Part shown: in pieces, positions 23,339-32,432 of the stretch | Position numbering within the stretch: position 1 is the first letter of the stretch | How the letters are laid out: every line of letters starts with the position of its first letter | Assembly (NCBI RefSeq): GCF_027172205.1 | Contig: NC_070614.1 | Coordinates: 30,380,501-30,444,500 of the forward strand | DNA from: Podarcis raffonei | Lineage: Eukaryota; Chordata; Lepidosauria; Squamata; Lacertidae | Length of the DNA stretch: 64,000 nt | Direction: 5' to 3' | The notes under the pieces: generated by a model | Databases searched by the model: none | What the model was told of the DNA's origin: nothing | The model's input: the letters and a program-made list of their open reading frames with translations, nothing else | Translations under genes and position numbers: made by a program

Positions 23339-24283
23339 TTATGATCTATCGACAAAATATCTCACACCTTTCCTTAGTGCTTGTTTAATGTCTTTATTTC
23401 TCAGGCTGTAAACGAAAGGATTCACCAAGGGTGTTAAGACAGTGTAGAAGACAGAGCAGACCTTGTTAAGGTCTCTAAGTGTTCTGGTTTTTGGTAACAC
23501 GTATACAATGACTATAGTGCCATAAAAGAGTGTAACCACAATGAGGTGTGATGAGCAGGTGGAAAATGCTTTCTTCCTTCCTAAAGTGGATGGGATCCTC
23601 AGAATGGTTTTTATGATGCAGCTGTAGGAAATAAGTGTTAAAAGAAATGGCACCAATCCAAACAGAGCTGACAGAACAAAAATCAGCAGCTGTATTTTCA
23701 GGGTATCGTTACAAGACAGTTGAAGTAATGGTGCAAAATCACAGAAGAAGTGGTCGATTTCATTAGGTCCACAGAATATTAAGTGCATCATTGAAGAGGT
23801 CGTTAAAGTATTAACGATGAATCCAATGACCCAAGAACCACTTGAAAGTTGCAGGGAGAACCGGGCATTCATAAGGGTCATATAATGCAATGGTTTGCAG
23901 ATTGCTAGATACCGATCGTAAGACATAGCAGCAAGCAGATAGCATTCTGCAGTAGCCAAGGCCCCAAAGAAATACAGTTGCATGAAACAAGAATTCACAG
24001 ACATAGACTGGTTCCCAGTTATGAAACTGTTCAGCATTCTGGGCAAAATAGTTGAGATGTAGCATGACTCTAAAGAAGACAAATTTGCTAGGAAGAAGTA
24101 CATGGGAGTGTGTAGGTGTTGATCAGCTGCAACTAAGATAACAATCAAAAGGTTTCCCAACATGGTCACAAGGTAAATCACTAGAAATACCAGGAAAAGG
24201 AGCTGAAATGAATGGATATTTCCAAATCCAAGGAGGATGAATTCTTTGACCATTGTTTGATTGTTCCATTGTTTATTATCCAT
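23339..24283 (-). CDS. Olfactory receptor (class II), OR4
   Basis: An intact 314-residue odorant receptor. The ATG at 24283 gives MDNKQWNNQT with N8 glycosylation. A good splice acceptor (CTATTGCCTTTTGCAG) lies about 36 bases upstream, so this ATG is within the coding exon. Landmarks are LHTPMYFFLANLS, ATAECYLLAAMSYDRY, CGPNEIDHFFCDFAP, KAFSTCSSHL and NPFVYSLRN; the tail is KGVRYFVDRS. It shares the CGPNEI stretch with the trio at 41-51 kb but differs elsewhere. Expected to work as an odorant receptor in olfactory neuron membranes. Upstream on the same strand lies a small DNA transposon half-copy. Confidence 0.97.
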   Translation of the reverse strand: MDNKQWNNQTMVKEFILLGFGNIHSFQLLFLVFLVIYLVTMLGNLLIVILVAADQHLHTPMYFFLANLSSLESCYISTILPRMLNSFITGNQSMSVNSCFMQLYFFGALATAECYLLAAMSYDRYLAICKPLHYMTLMNARFSLQLSSGSWVIGFIVNTLTTSSMMHLIFCGPNEIDHFFCDFAPLLQLSCNDTLKIQLLIFVLSALFGLVPFLLTLISYSCIIKTILRIPSTLGRKKAFSTCSSHLIVVTLFYGTIVIVYVLPKTRTLRDLNKVCSVFYTVLTPLVNPFVYSLRNKDIKQALRKGVRYFVDRS

Positions 24284-24584
24284 GAAATGCTCCTCAGGGT
24301 ATTTCAAGGAACTGCAAAAGGCAATAGGTAGAAATACAGGTTTCATCATTCAAATCTGATACATAACATTTAATATACAAGTATGACTACACCCTGAGTT
24401 TTTATGTGCATGTGCACAAGTGTGTGAATGTGGAGATCATTCTTTTAATAAGCAATTTCCTCGGTTCAGCAGATGAAAGGAACAGATTATTTATTGTTTT
24501 CTGATGAAGTTTTTTTTTCTTCTATAAAACATAAATCTCATTGGTTTTCTGCGATATTATGAACAGACTAAATGTAGCCCTATA

Positions 24585-24780
24585 CAGTGGTACCTCGGGT
24601 TACAGACGCTTCAGGTTATGCATTTTCAGGTTGTGTACTGTGCTGAACCCAGAACGGGTACCGGAACGGGTTACTTCTGGCTTTCGGCGCTCACGCATGC
24701 ACAGAAGTACTAAATCGTGTTTGCACATGCGCAGAAGTGCTGAATCGTGACCCGCGAGTGCGCAGATGGTTCCACTGCAC
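24585..24780. mobile_element. Tigger-like MITE, related copy with one clear end
   Basis: Begins CAGTGGTACCTCGGGTTACA after a TA, as in the copy at 12161, then continues with GC-rich sequence holding two related CATGCRCAGAAGT repeats. The matching inverted end is not found, so this copy is truncated or a diverged subfamily. Confidence 0.65.
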
Positions 24781-26255
24781 ATGCCTCCTGAGAAGTCCCA
24801 AAGAGTCCAGAAAAATATGTATAGTGAAGTATAATACCAAACAGCTTCCAGAAGAGGAAACATAATTTTCTCTAATTATTTTATAGGTGAGACACAGGTG
24901 ACATCAGTGTAGATTTTAAACAAATATTACCGGTACTTTGAAACTTATTCGCTTGCAAAAAAGGAAAAAAAAAATGAAGTTGTACAGATTACCTTTTATG
25001 AAATAAGCAAATATTTACTCAGAGAAGGTCCACTGAAATGAATGGACTTATTCATGTTCATTCATTTCAGCAGGTCTATTCTGAGTAAAACTTAGTTTAA
25101 TGAAACCCATTGTTCATGACTTCCGTTTGTTGTTCCTTATTTGTCTCTGTCAGAAGCAATTCAAAAAATCTAGTTGCCTATGGAAATTGACAGTACTGCA
25201 CTCAGATAGCACTAACACATGTGCAATAAGAGTAAGTAAAGCTTATTGGATCTTAAGTGCCACTTAAGTACCATTTTAAGTGCTACATGTAACCACATTT
25301 CTCTTCTATTTATGTTTTTCTCATATTACATGAGTATGGTCTTTCAGGTCAAATGCAAAGGCAAATGAGCACTTTTGTATCATTATTTAAATATCTTCTA
25401 TTTCAATTTGGTAAGCATTTGCCCAATCATCTAAAATTGGCAAGTTCATTCAAGTTTAGCAACATATTTAAAAGGTAATGGTGATTTCATTATTATAATG
25501 AGATGGCATGTTTTGCTTTTAGGCCAAATTATCATGAATATCTTATCTGAAGATGCTGCATCATATCCCTCCTTTGTGCTACATTAAGGCTTTTAATTTA
25601 CATCCTCACAGCCTACACTACAGTCTAACCAGCAGAGTCTACAACCTCTTAGAGTGAAACCAGCTATCTCCATTTTTATTTGTTACCCTGTCTTGAGATT
25701 CAAGTAGAATCCAGTTGTTGGGCACCATCAAGCAGCCAGCTTTGCTCCTTGTAGATCCCACATGGGTGGCTAATCAAATGTGAACAAAGAACTTCGAATA
25801 AAATCACCTTATTTTTTCCCCTTCTGAATTTAGTCACAATGATCCAGATCACATTTGCAACAACAGTACCCCAACAACCATAGTTACACTTCTTTCTTTC
25901 TAGAAACAAAAAATGAATGATTTTACAGGACGAAAAATGAGCTGCCCTCAACAGGCAACATTATATCCTTATGAAACTGTCATGCATGGAGGTTTGTGGA
26001 CTGCTCTACTGTGATGTCAACCACAAATCTGTTTACATTCAACACGCTAGGGAATTAATTAAGGTAAATGTATGAAGAGAGGGAATTATTAAGGTCTAGT
26101 TGCAGATATCCAGAAATCCCAAAGTAGAAGACCCAGAATTCCCAAAGCTAGCATCAGTATTTTTGTTTAAATAGTATATGCATAGTAAATAAATTTACAT
26201 CAGGCATAAGAGAGTCTCCATTGATTATTTTAATAAGCAAGTAGGCTCTTATGGG
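24781..26255. other. Intergenic, nothing recognised
   Basis: AT-rich DNA without a gene or clear repeat on either strand. Confidence 0.4.
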
Positions 26256-26500
26256 ATACATATGAGAACCAGTGTGGTGTAGTGGTTAAAGTATTGGACT
26301 AGGTCCTGGAAGACAGGGTTCAAATCCCAGCTCAGCAATGAAGTGGGTGACCTTGAGCCAGACGCTTTTTCTTGACCTAATCTAGCTCAGGGTTGGTTTG
26401 AGTATAAAATGGGAAGAGATAGTTCTATGTTTGCGACCTTGAACTTCTTGGAGGAAATGTGAAATTTAAATGTAATAATAAAGAAAATAAAAATAAAAAT
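26256..26500 (+). mobile_element. tRNA-derived SINE (plus)
   Basis: The head has TGGTGTAGTGGTTAAAGTA (A-box-like) and GGGTTCAAATCCCAGC (B-box-like), followed by GTGACCTTGAGCCAG and an AATAA-rich tail. A short ATATGAG flanks both ends, a possible target duplication. It is the same general SINE type as at 46621 but older. Confidence 0.75.
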
Positions 26501-26589
26501 ATGAGTGAAGGTGGTCTTTCTCATATGCCTATCCTAAATATATGTCATAGCCAGCTCTTTTGTCCTTCAAGCCGTTAAGAAGCAAGTTG

Positions 26590-26720
26590 AATTCTGTCTT
26601 CTTCTTTTTCTCATAATATTTTATTAAAGCTTTTTCATAATACAGTAAGATAAAAGAAACTAATCTAAATAAAACAGAGAAAGGAAGAGAGAGAGAAAAC
26701 ACAGAGACCTCTCTCAAAGG
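26590..26720 (-). mobile_element. Possible L1 3'-end fragment
   Basis: TATTTTATTAAAGCTTTTTC followed on the plus strand by an A-rich, GAGA-rich stretch resembles the minus-strand L1 3' end seen at 4780-4960. No coding part. Confidence 0.35.
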
Positions 26721-27381
26721 CAGCACTTAACGCTTGTCATGCACAGAAGGTGGTGAACCCTCCCAGCTCTCATCTGGGAACTCTTCATCTCCTCCCAGTC
26801 TCTCACTCTGGGATATCTTCTCTTCCCCACCTCTCACTCAGGGTCTTTCCACCAACCATCCACTGCTTTCATGTGTGTGCCATCATTAGGCACTATGTTT
26901 GGGGGTATTGCCATCTGGATTTGAGAGCCTCCCGCCTTCCATTAAGCTTTTAAGTTGTTTTTAGTCACCTTTTGATCTTAAGTTCACATTTTAATTGTTT
27001 TATTAGCTGCCTTATAGTTGCCTATCTTTTTGTCTTCCTTTGTTTTTAGTTTATTGGTACTGTTTTATTGTTTTATGGCTCTATTCGACTTAGCGTAACA
27101 ATGAACGCCCAGTGAAGATTGATTGTAGTCCTTGTGACCAACTTGCAGTTTCGTCCATTGCTTCGTCTACTGGCTAAGAAGAACAGAAAATAATAAAGAG
27201 GGGAGAGGTTGTATAGTGCCGGAGCTGCCTAAGAGGCGATGAGTTATGAGGACTGAGAATTGTAAGTAAGCAACGAACTCTACCAACTTTTCTTACTTAC
27301 CACTCCCCTGCCTCCTACAATACTCTCTAAGGTGCATTAAGATATTTCCAATTACTGTGGATATTTCTCCTTATCTCCACT

Positions 27382-28758
27382 ATGGGTCACGGCAAGCGGC
27401 CAAGGGACCTGGACGAGGCAATGCCTCCCCCGAGGCCCAAACAGTCCAAGATTGATTCTTTCTTTTTTAACTGTAGCAGAAATAACGAGGAAGATAGCTA
27501 CACGGTTGAAACTCACAATCGTTTTAATCCTTTAATTGACCTCACAGCCGACATAGAAGTGGAGGGGGTGAACTCGAAGGCAACAAATAATGCTAAGGAT
27601 AATGACAAAGAAGTGAGAGCCACCTCGAAGGGGGAGTCCGAGTCGGCCCTGGGCGACGGCATGGGATTCGATCATTTCCAATTAATAATCAGGACCCTGC
27701 GCTGCATCTTTAAGAGCATAAATGGGATCTCCATGCAGGTGAATAACCTTCACCAAAAGCTTGAGGCCCATTTGTTGGAGTTGCAGCACAACCTCACTCT
27801 GCCTCCGAGGGATTTAAAGGGACAGAGGTGTACCTCCCCTGTTAGACATGAAAGTGGTTCTGGTGGTCACTTATTAAAAGCTCAATTGGACTCTCAATCT
27901 CTGATCCTACAAGCAAACAAAATATGTCTAACTATACGTAGCAGTGACCCCTGGTCCCCAAGATGGAATAATTCAAGAGATATCAAAGATCATCTAAGGC
28001 AACTCCTTCAGATTTGGCCTCCGCTAATAGATCTTAGTTCAGTGAAACTTTTGAACTACTACCATCGGTTCCAAAAAGTACTGCTCTCCTTCCAGTCACC
28101 AAAAATTCCTTCCTTACTGGTTAGGCATAAAGCGTTTTGGGCCACCTGGGGCATCTTTCCAACGAGAGTCTTTCACGACACCAGGATTAAACCTCTTTTC
28201 CGTAATATCGTACAAAAAGGTATCCGCTCACCAGACTGGCGCGACATAGTCTTGAAATTCAAGCTGCCCACCCGGGAACCTCACCCTCCCTCTCAGCCCA
28301 AGCTACCTGGTTTATCTACTCCAGCAACAGAGAAGCATGACCAAAGCGGGCCCAGCCATCTGGCTGCTTTAGAGGAGAGGGACCTTATCTCATACTATGG
28401 TGAGTTGCCATTAGAAGAACAGCAGGAAGTTATAAATAGGCTTGATATACTCAAGCAGCATCTTACACATGTACTTCAAGAGAAAAAAATCTCCTCAAAA
28501 TCTGGTCAGAGTAACCTACTAAATCAAAGGAACGCAGTCACGAAGGGGCTAACACCCCAGAAATCCCTGCCAAATATTGGGACTCCATTAACGGATGATA
28601 TGGCAGCCTGCCTGGCGGAAGCTCCTCATACTCCGTCGCAACGCAGTCTCCCTTCACCTCTACTAATAGATCTGCAATCAACTACTTCGCCCTTCGTTTT
28701 AAAGAGCAATCCTGGAATGTGGCGGGATGGACGTCCAAACAGGATGGCGGGGATATGA
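27382..28758 (+). CDS. LINE ORF1 protein
   Basis: A 458-residue intact frame from an ATG at 27382. Residues 21-28 read QSKIDSFF, which fits the PCNA-interacting (PIP) box pattern Q-x-x-I-x-x-F-F. They are preceded by a basic, proline-rich N-terminus that could serve as a nuclear signal. Residues about 95-140 are heptad-like and may form a coiled coil for trimerisation. The middle (about 195-290) is compact and hydrophobic, with IPSLLVRHKAFWATWGIFPT, and may be the RNA-binding part; this is a guess. A second helix-rich part lies around 350-385. ORF1 proteins of LINEs bind element RNA and form particles. It is followed directly by ORF2 in another frame. The intact frame suggests fairly recent insertion. 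Confidence 0.75.
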   Translation: MGHGKRPRDLDEAMPPPRPKQSKIDSFFFNCSRNNEEDSYTVETHNRFNPLIDLTADIEVEGVNSKATNNAKDNDKEVRATSKGESESALGDGMGFDHFQLIIRTLRCIFKSINGISMQVNNLHQKLEAHLLELQHNLTLPPRDLKGQRCTSPVRHESGSGGHLLKAQLDSQSLILQANKICLTIRSSDPWSPRWNNSRDIKDHLRQLLQIWPPLIDLSSVKLLNYYHRFQKVLLSFQSPKIPSLLVRHKAFWATWGIFPTRVFHDTRIKPLFRNIVQKGIRSPDWRDIVLKFKLPTREPHPPSQPKLPGLSTPATEKHDQSGPSHLAALEERDLISYYGELPLEEQQEVINRLDILKQHLTHVLQEKKISSKSGQSNLLNQRNAVTKGLTPQKSLPNIGTPLTDDMAACLAEAPHTPSQRSLPSPLLIDLQSTTSPFVLKSNPGMWRDGRPNRMAGI

Positions 28759-29628
28759 AGAGTTTTTAGCGAAATTCCAGATTATGGGTATACAAGAGAC
28801 CTGGTGCCTAGAATCGTCACCCCCCCATCCCTACCGGGCTATGACGCCTTTGTGATTCCTGCGACCAAAACACATTTGTATGTGCGCCCTAGTGGCGGCC
28901 TGGTAACATTTGTTTCGCAGGAGCTTCAACTTAATATCTCTCCTCTCTTTTGGTTAGAGAGTAATTCCATTCAAACTTTACATATCACTAACAGCTCGGT
29001 TGGGGACTTCATATGTGTAAACTTGTACAATCCATCTACCTCCTCCCCTTCTCATTCAAATCAGTTTTGGGAGGATTTAAGATTTATCCTCGACAAATCG
29101 GTGGCTGAATTTCCAAAGTCAGAGATCTTTATAATGGGGGACTTTAATGCCAGAATCGGAGCAGATATAAGCTCATTCACCCATAAGTCACAATTATTCA
29201 TAGAAGAGGAGTGGTTTCCTACGTGGAATTCACATGATAAGACCATCAATAGGGCTGGCATCACACTACTGGAGCTTACCATAAACTGTGGGCTGCACAG
29301 CTTGCATGGCACACCCAAAGACTGGTCCGGGGGACTCTATACTTTTCTAGGTTCGAGAGGGGCAAGCGTTATAGACTACATCTGGTCCTCCTCGGCATTT
29401 AATGATAAGGCATATTGTTTCAATGTGTTCAACAGAACCGAAAGTGACCACCTTCCAATCGCCATCTCCTTCCCCCCCCCACAGCTGGGGCTTCCCAGCT
29501 CATTCCACCTCCAGGACCCACTGATCTTAGCCCCCGGACGTAAGAAGTGGGATATCTATCTGGAGCAAGACATAAAAGTCCTCCTAAATTCCCCTGAGAT
29601 CCTAGCCATCTGGATTTGGCATTACTAG
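28740..29628 (+). CDS. LINE ORF2, endonuclease domain (truncated)
   Basis: Encodes an exonuclease-endonuclease-phosphatase type apurinic nuclease: GIQETWCLESS near the start, IMGDFNARIG in the middle, SVIDYIW and ESDHLPIAI at the end hold the metal-binding and catalytic Asp, Asn and His residues of the family. This domain nicks target DNA for reverse transcription. The long open run is 28804-29628, without its own ATG. The first conserved segment (about 28755-28850) lies in a neighbouring frame, so there is a frameshift at a C run near 28820-28827. The reverse transcriptase is absent. Confidence 0.8.
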
Positions 29629-30345
29629 TATGGCCACCTTCCCAAAGAATTCAGTCTGAATTTGAAATTGGTCTGAAAACACTAATGAGGTGGAAATACT
29701 GTGGTGCAGAAGCTTTAGCCAGCTGGGGCATGACTGCAACTTCTAGGGTTCATGTAGTGGAGTGTATTTTGAAACATATCTCACTAGGATTAACCATTTC
29801 AGTTAATTATATATGTGCTAAACTAAGACCAATTTTCTACACCAAATGGTACCCAAATTGTAAGATAGCTTCTACTACTCTGCTGCCTCTTTTTGCATGT
29901 AGTCAAAAGTGTCATTCTTTCAGGGATGTTAGGCAGACTGAGGTTGCTGCATCAAGTGGCAGATACTGAGAGACAGGAAGTGGTATTCAAGGACAGAGTT
30001 GTATGTGCTACTGAGCCCAAATTATCCTGCTGCCTTGAGGTGTCCTAGAAGCTGCTAGCTTATTGCCATTATTAAATATTCAACTGTCTATGCAGTTGAC
30101 TTCTTTATGTGCAATGGTGTGTGTGCGTGCACATACACATCTTGTTCTCTGTTGCAGGTAACTGAAAGAGTTCTTGGGTGGGACTGAAAAGACCACATTT
30201 CCTACAGCATCTTGGCATCAGTTTCCATCAGAGGAGAGAACACCAGAGACTTTTAGTTTATCTCTTATGACCTCTTTATTTACACTTTATTTACACTTGT
30301 TGAGAAGGTTCTAGAATACAGAAGCAAATATTTAGGCACACAAGT
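29629..30345. other. Intergenic, nothing recognised
   Basis: A 117-codon open run at 29616-29969 overlaps the LINE end but resembles nothing known to me. No gene or RNA seen. Confidence 0.4.
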
Positions 30346-30394
30346 TGTAGCATGGCTGGGGAAACCCAGCCAGATGGGTGGGGTATAAATTATT
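30346..30394 (+). mobile_element. L2-like LINE 3' tail
   Basis: GGCTGGGGAAACCCAGCCAG followed by ATGGGTGGGGTATAAATTAT is the recurring 3' tail seen at 1855-1900. Its ATT-rich tail seems to continue after the LTR at 30395, near 30727, suggesting the LTR landed in it. Confidence 0.7.
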
Positions 30395-30677
30395 TGTTAT
30401 GTACTGATGTTCTCACCCTGGGCCAGCAGGGGGATACTGTAGATAGTTATGCAAATGAAGGATCGAAAGTAACGTTCAGTGATTGGATAGTTTGTATGCA
30501 AATGAAGGATCGAAAAGTGACCTTCTGTGATTGGATAGTTTTAGAAAGTTGCAACAGTTACAATTGTTCTGGAGCTCTGTATAAGCAGGCTGACTGAGCT
30601 CCTCAGTGAGTTCTGTTCCAGCTTACAAATAAAGAGCTGCTTTGGAAGAATCGCTGTGTCATCTGATATGTTTGCCC
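30395..30677 (+). mobile_element. Solo LTR fossil with duplicated enhancer-like unit
   Basis: A compact LTR, about 280 bp, starting TGTTATGTACTG and ending near TTTGCCCACA. The U3-like part has two 45-bp units starting at 30449 and 30496. Each contains an ATGCAAAT octamer and an ATTGG (reverse CCAAT) box. A TATAAGCA box lies near 30580 and AATAAAGAG near 30629. The organisation resembles gammaretrovirus-type LTRs. No coding part remains. Confidence 0.7.
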
Positions 30678-30688
30678 ACAACTACTGC

Positions 30689-30689
<1 letters not shown>

Positions 30690-30730
<41 letters not shown>

Positions 30731-30746
30731 TTATTATTATTATTAT
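30690..30746 (+). repeat. (CTT)n(ATT)n compound microsatellite
   Basis: About 12 CTT units run into about 7 ATT units next to the solo LTR. Confidence 0.95.
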
Positions 30747-31515
30747 ATTGACCAGGAACTACCTGTATCATCTCTCAGGCACTGTGTGCTTGTGTCAGTT
30801 GTTTCTCACTTCATAACAATTTGTATTAAAGTTGTTTTTGTTATGCATCCTCTCTATGGCCTTACTTACCTTCATGATAGTTTCCACCAGAAATATTAGT
30901 CTGGCTTTTCTTTTTGGCAAGAAATGGTAGGTGAATAGGATACATTTCTGAAAATGACAAAGACACCTTTGTCATTAGATTAAGTGGTTTTGCATATTCT
31001 TTTCCTTTGCTCAAAAATAAGAAGCATTTGGGTGGTTGGGGGCTGCACTCTACTGCACTACGTGATCTCAATGACTGTGGGAATCATGGCACATAATGAT
31101 GTCTTTTTCCCCCCTTTGGGAATTCTAGGAAAGGTGGAAGGCTATAGAGAGCTTCACTAACCATGAGGCCTTTTAAACTATAAAGAGGCCTCCCACCCAC
31201 ATTTCCCAGAAAAGAATACCCATGGGAATTCTGGAACTGGAAACATGGTGGGGAGGGTGTACAAGCCTCATACTAACTCAGAGTCACTACATGTGCAAAA
31301 AGAACATAAAGATTATCCCACTTTGTTTAAACTAAGGTAAGGCATCCACCACATTATTTTCTTCAAAAATGTCTCCCCTCTCTCAAAATCCTCTTACACA
31401 TTTGCAAAGAGAAAATTTTCCCATGGAAGGGGATGGTTTTTTTGGACGTGTTTTCCAAAAGTCCTTCTTTCATTGCTAGGAATTAAAGAGCAAGAGAGTC
31501 TTTTATTCTTATAAC
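30747..31515. other. 3' flank of the V2R gene
   Basis: No gene seen. This lies just beyond the V2R stop codon and may hold its 3' untranslated region; no convincing polyadenylation site was fixed. Confidence 0.4.
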
Positions 31516-32432
31516 TCATTTATTTGTTCCAGCATTTGATTTCTTTAGTAACTTCCTTTTGGTGTTCTGGTCAGGCCTCATGACAATAATGTAGACTTTG
31601 GGGAAGAAGATGCACCCCAGCAAGCCTGCACTGGAGGCTAAAATGGAGAAGACCTCTACAGCCACCATAAACTTCCCTTTAGTGCTGAAATATGTGGGAA
31701 TAAATGAGATCCAAATGCTGCAAAAAATCAGCATGCTGAAGGTGATGAACTTGGCTTCGTTGAAAATGTCTGGCAGCTTCCTGGCTAGAAAAGCTACAGA
31801 GAAGCTTACAATAGCAAGAAAGGCCATGTAACCAAGGACTGTGTAGAACATAGGGGCAGCTCCTTCATTACACTGGATTACTATGTGATTAGCCTCAGAT
31901 TCAAAGTCAAAATCAGGGAATGGAGGAGAGGATTTAAGCCAGGCAATACAGATGATAACTTGAGTAAGAGTACAGAAAAGAGTGATGGAGTTTGTCAATT
32001 TTGTTCCATTCCATTTCCTAATCTTATTTCCAGGCTTAGTGGCCATGAAAGCCAGAACAACAGTGACAGTCTTTGCCAGGACACAAGAAATAGAGGCAGA
32101 AAATATAATCCCAAAAGTAGTTTGTCGGAGAAGGCAAGTCACTTTTCCAGGCTGACCAATAAATAGGAAGGAACAAAGAAAGCAGAGCATCAGGGTAATG
32201 AGAAGGGTGTAGGTAAGATTCCGATTGTTGGCTTTTACAATGGGAGTATCCTGGTTCTTAATAAAAACCCCTAGCACCAAAATTGTGATAAGAAAAAGGG
32301 AACCAGCTGTCCCAGCCAAACCAATCCCCAAAGGCTCATGAAATGACAAAAATGTGACTGACTTTGGAATGCAGTTTGTTTTATCTGGATTTGGGTACTG
32401 ATCTTCTGGGCATTTCTCACAACAATCTGCAT
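31516..32432 (-). CDS. V2R exon 6 (seven-transmembrane)
   Basis: 917 bp. It opens with the rest of the cysteine-rich domain ([14 protein letters not shown]) and then the 7TM domain: [98 protein letters not shown] and [18 protein letters not shown]. The acceptor is CCTTTCATTCAG. Ends with TGA. An apparent longer frame to 32544 is intron read-through. Confidence 0.96.

Larger units (their letters stand above)
27085..29628 (+). mobile_element. Non-LTR retrotransposon with ORF1 and endonuclease part of ORF2
   Basis: A LINE carrying a 5' leader (about 27085-27381), a long intact ORF1 and the N-terminal endonuclease region of ORF2. It stops before the reverse-transcriptase core, so it is 3'-truncated and not mobile by itself. 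The 5' and 3' borders are approximate. The EEP-type endonuclease excludes R2-type LINEs; the ORF1 text is not one I can place in a named family, with the L2/CR1/Jockey side most likely. Confidence 0.8.

Noticed and set aside
26260-26335. Possible tRNA gene
   Set aside because: Same SINE head type, older and more decayed.
29616-29969. 117-codon plus-strand open frame
   Set aside because: No resemblance to a known protein, no start context, and overlaps the LINE end.
30449-30540. Possible CRISPR-like direct repeat
   Set aside because: Only two adjacent units inside an LTR; this is an enhancer-type duplication in vertebrate DNA.
31598-32166. Plus-strand open frames opposite the V2R 7TM exon
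   Set aside because: Antisense shadows of a conserved coding exon.
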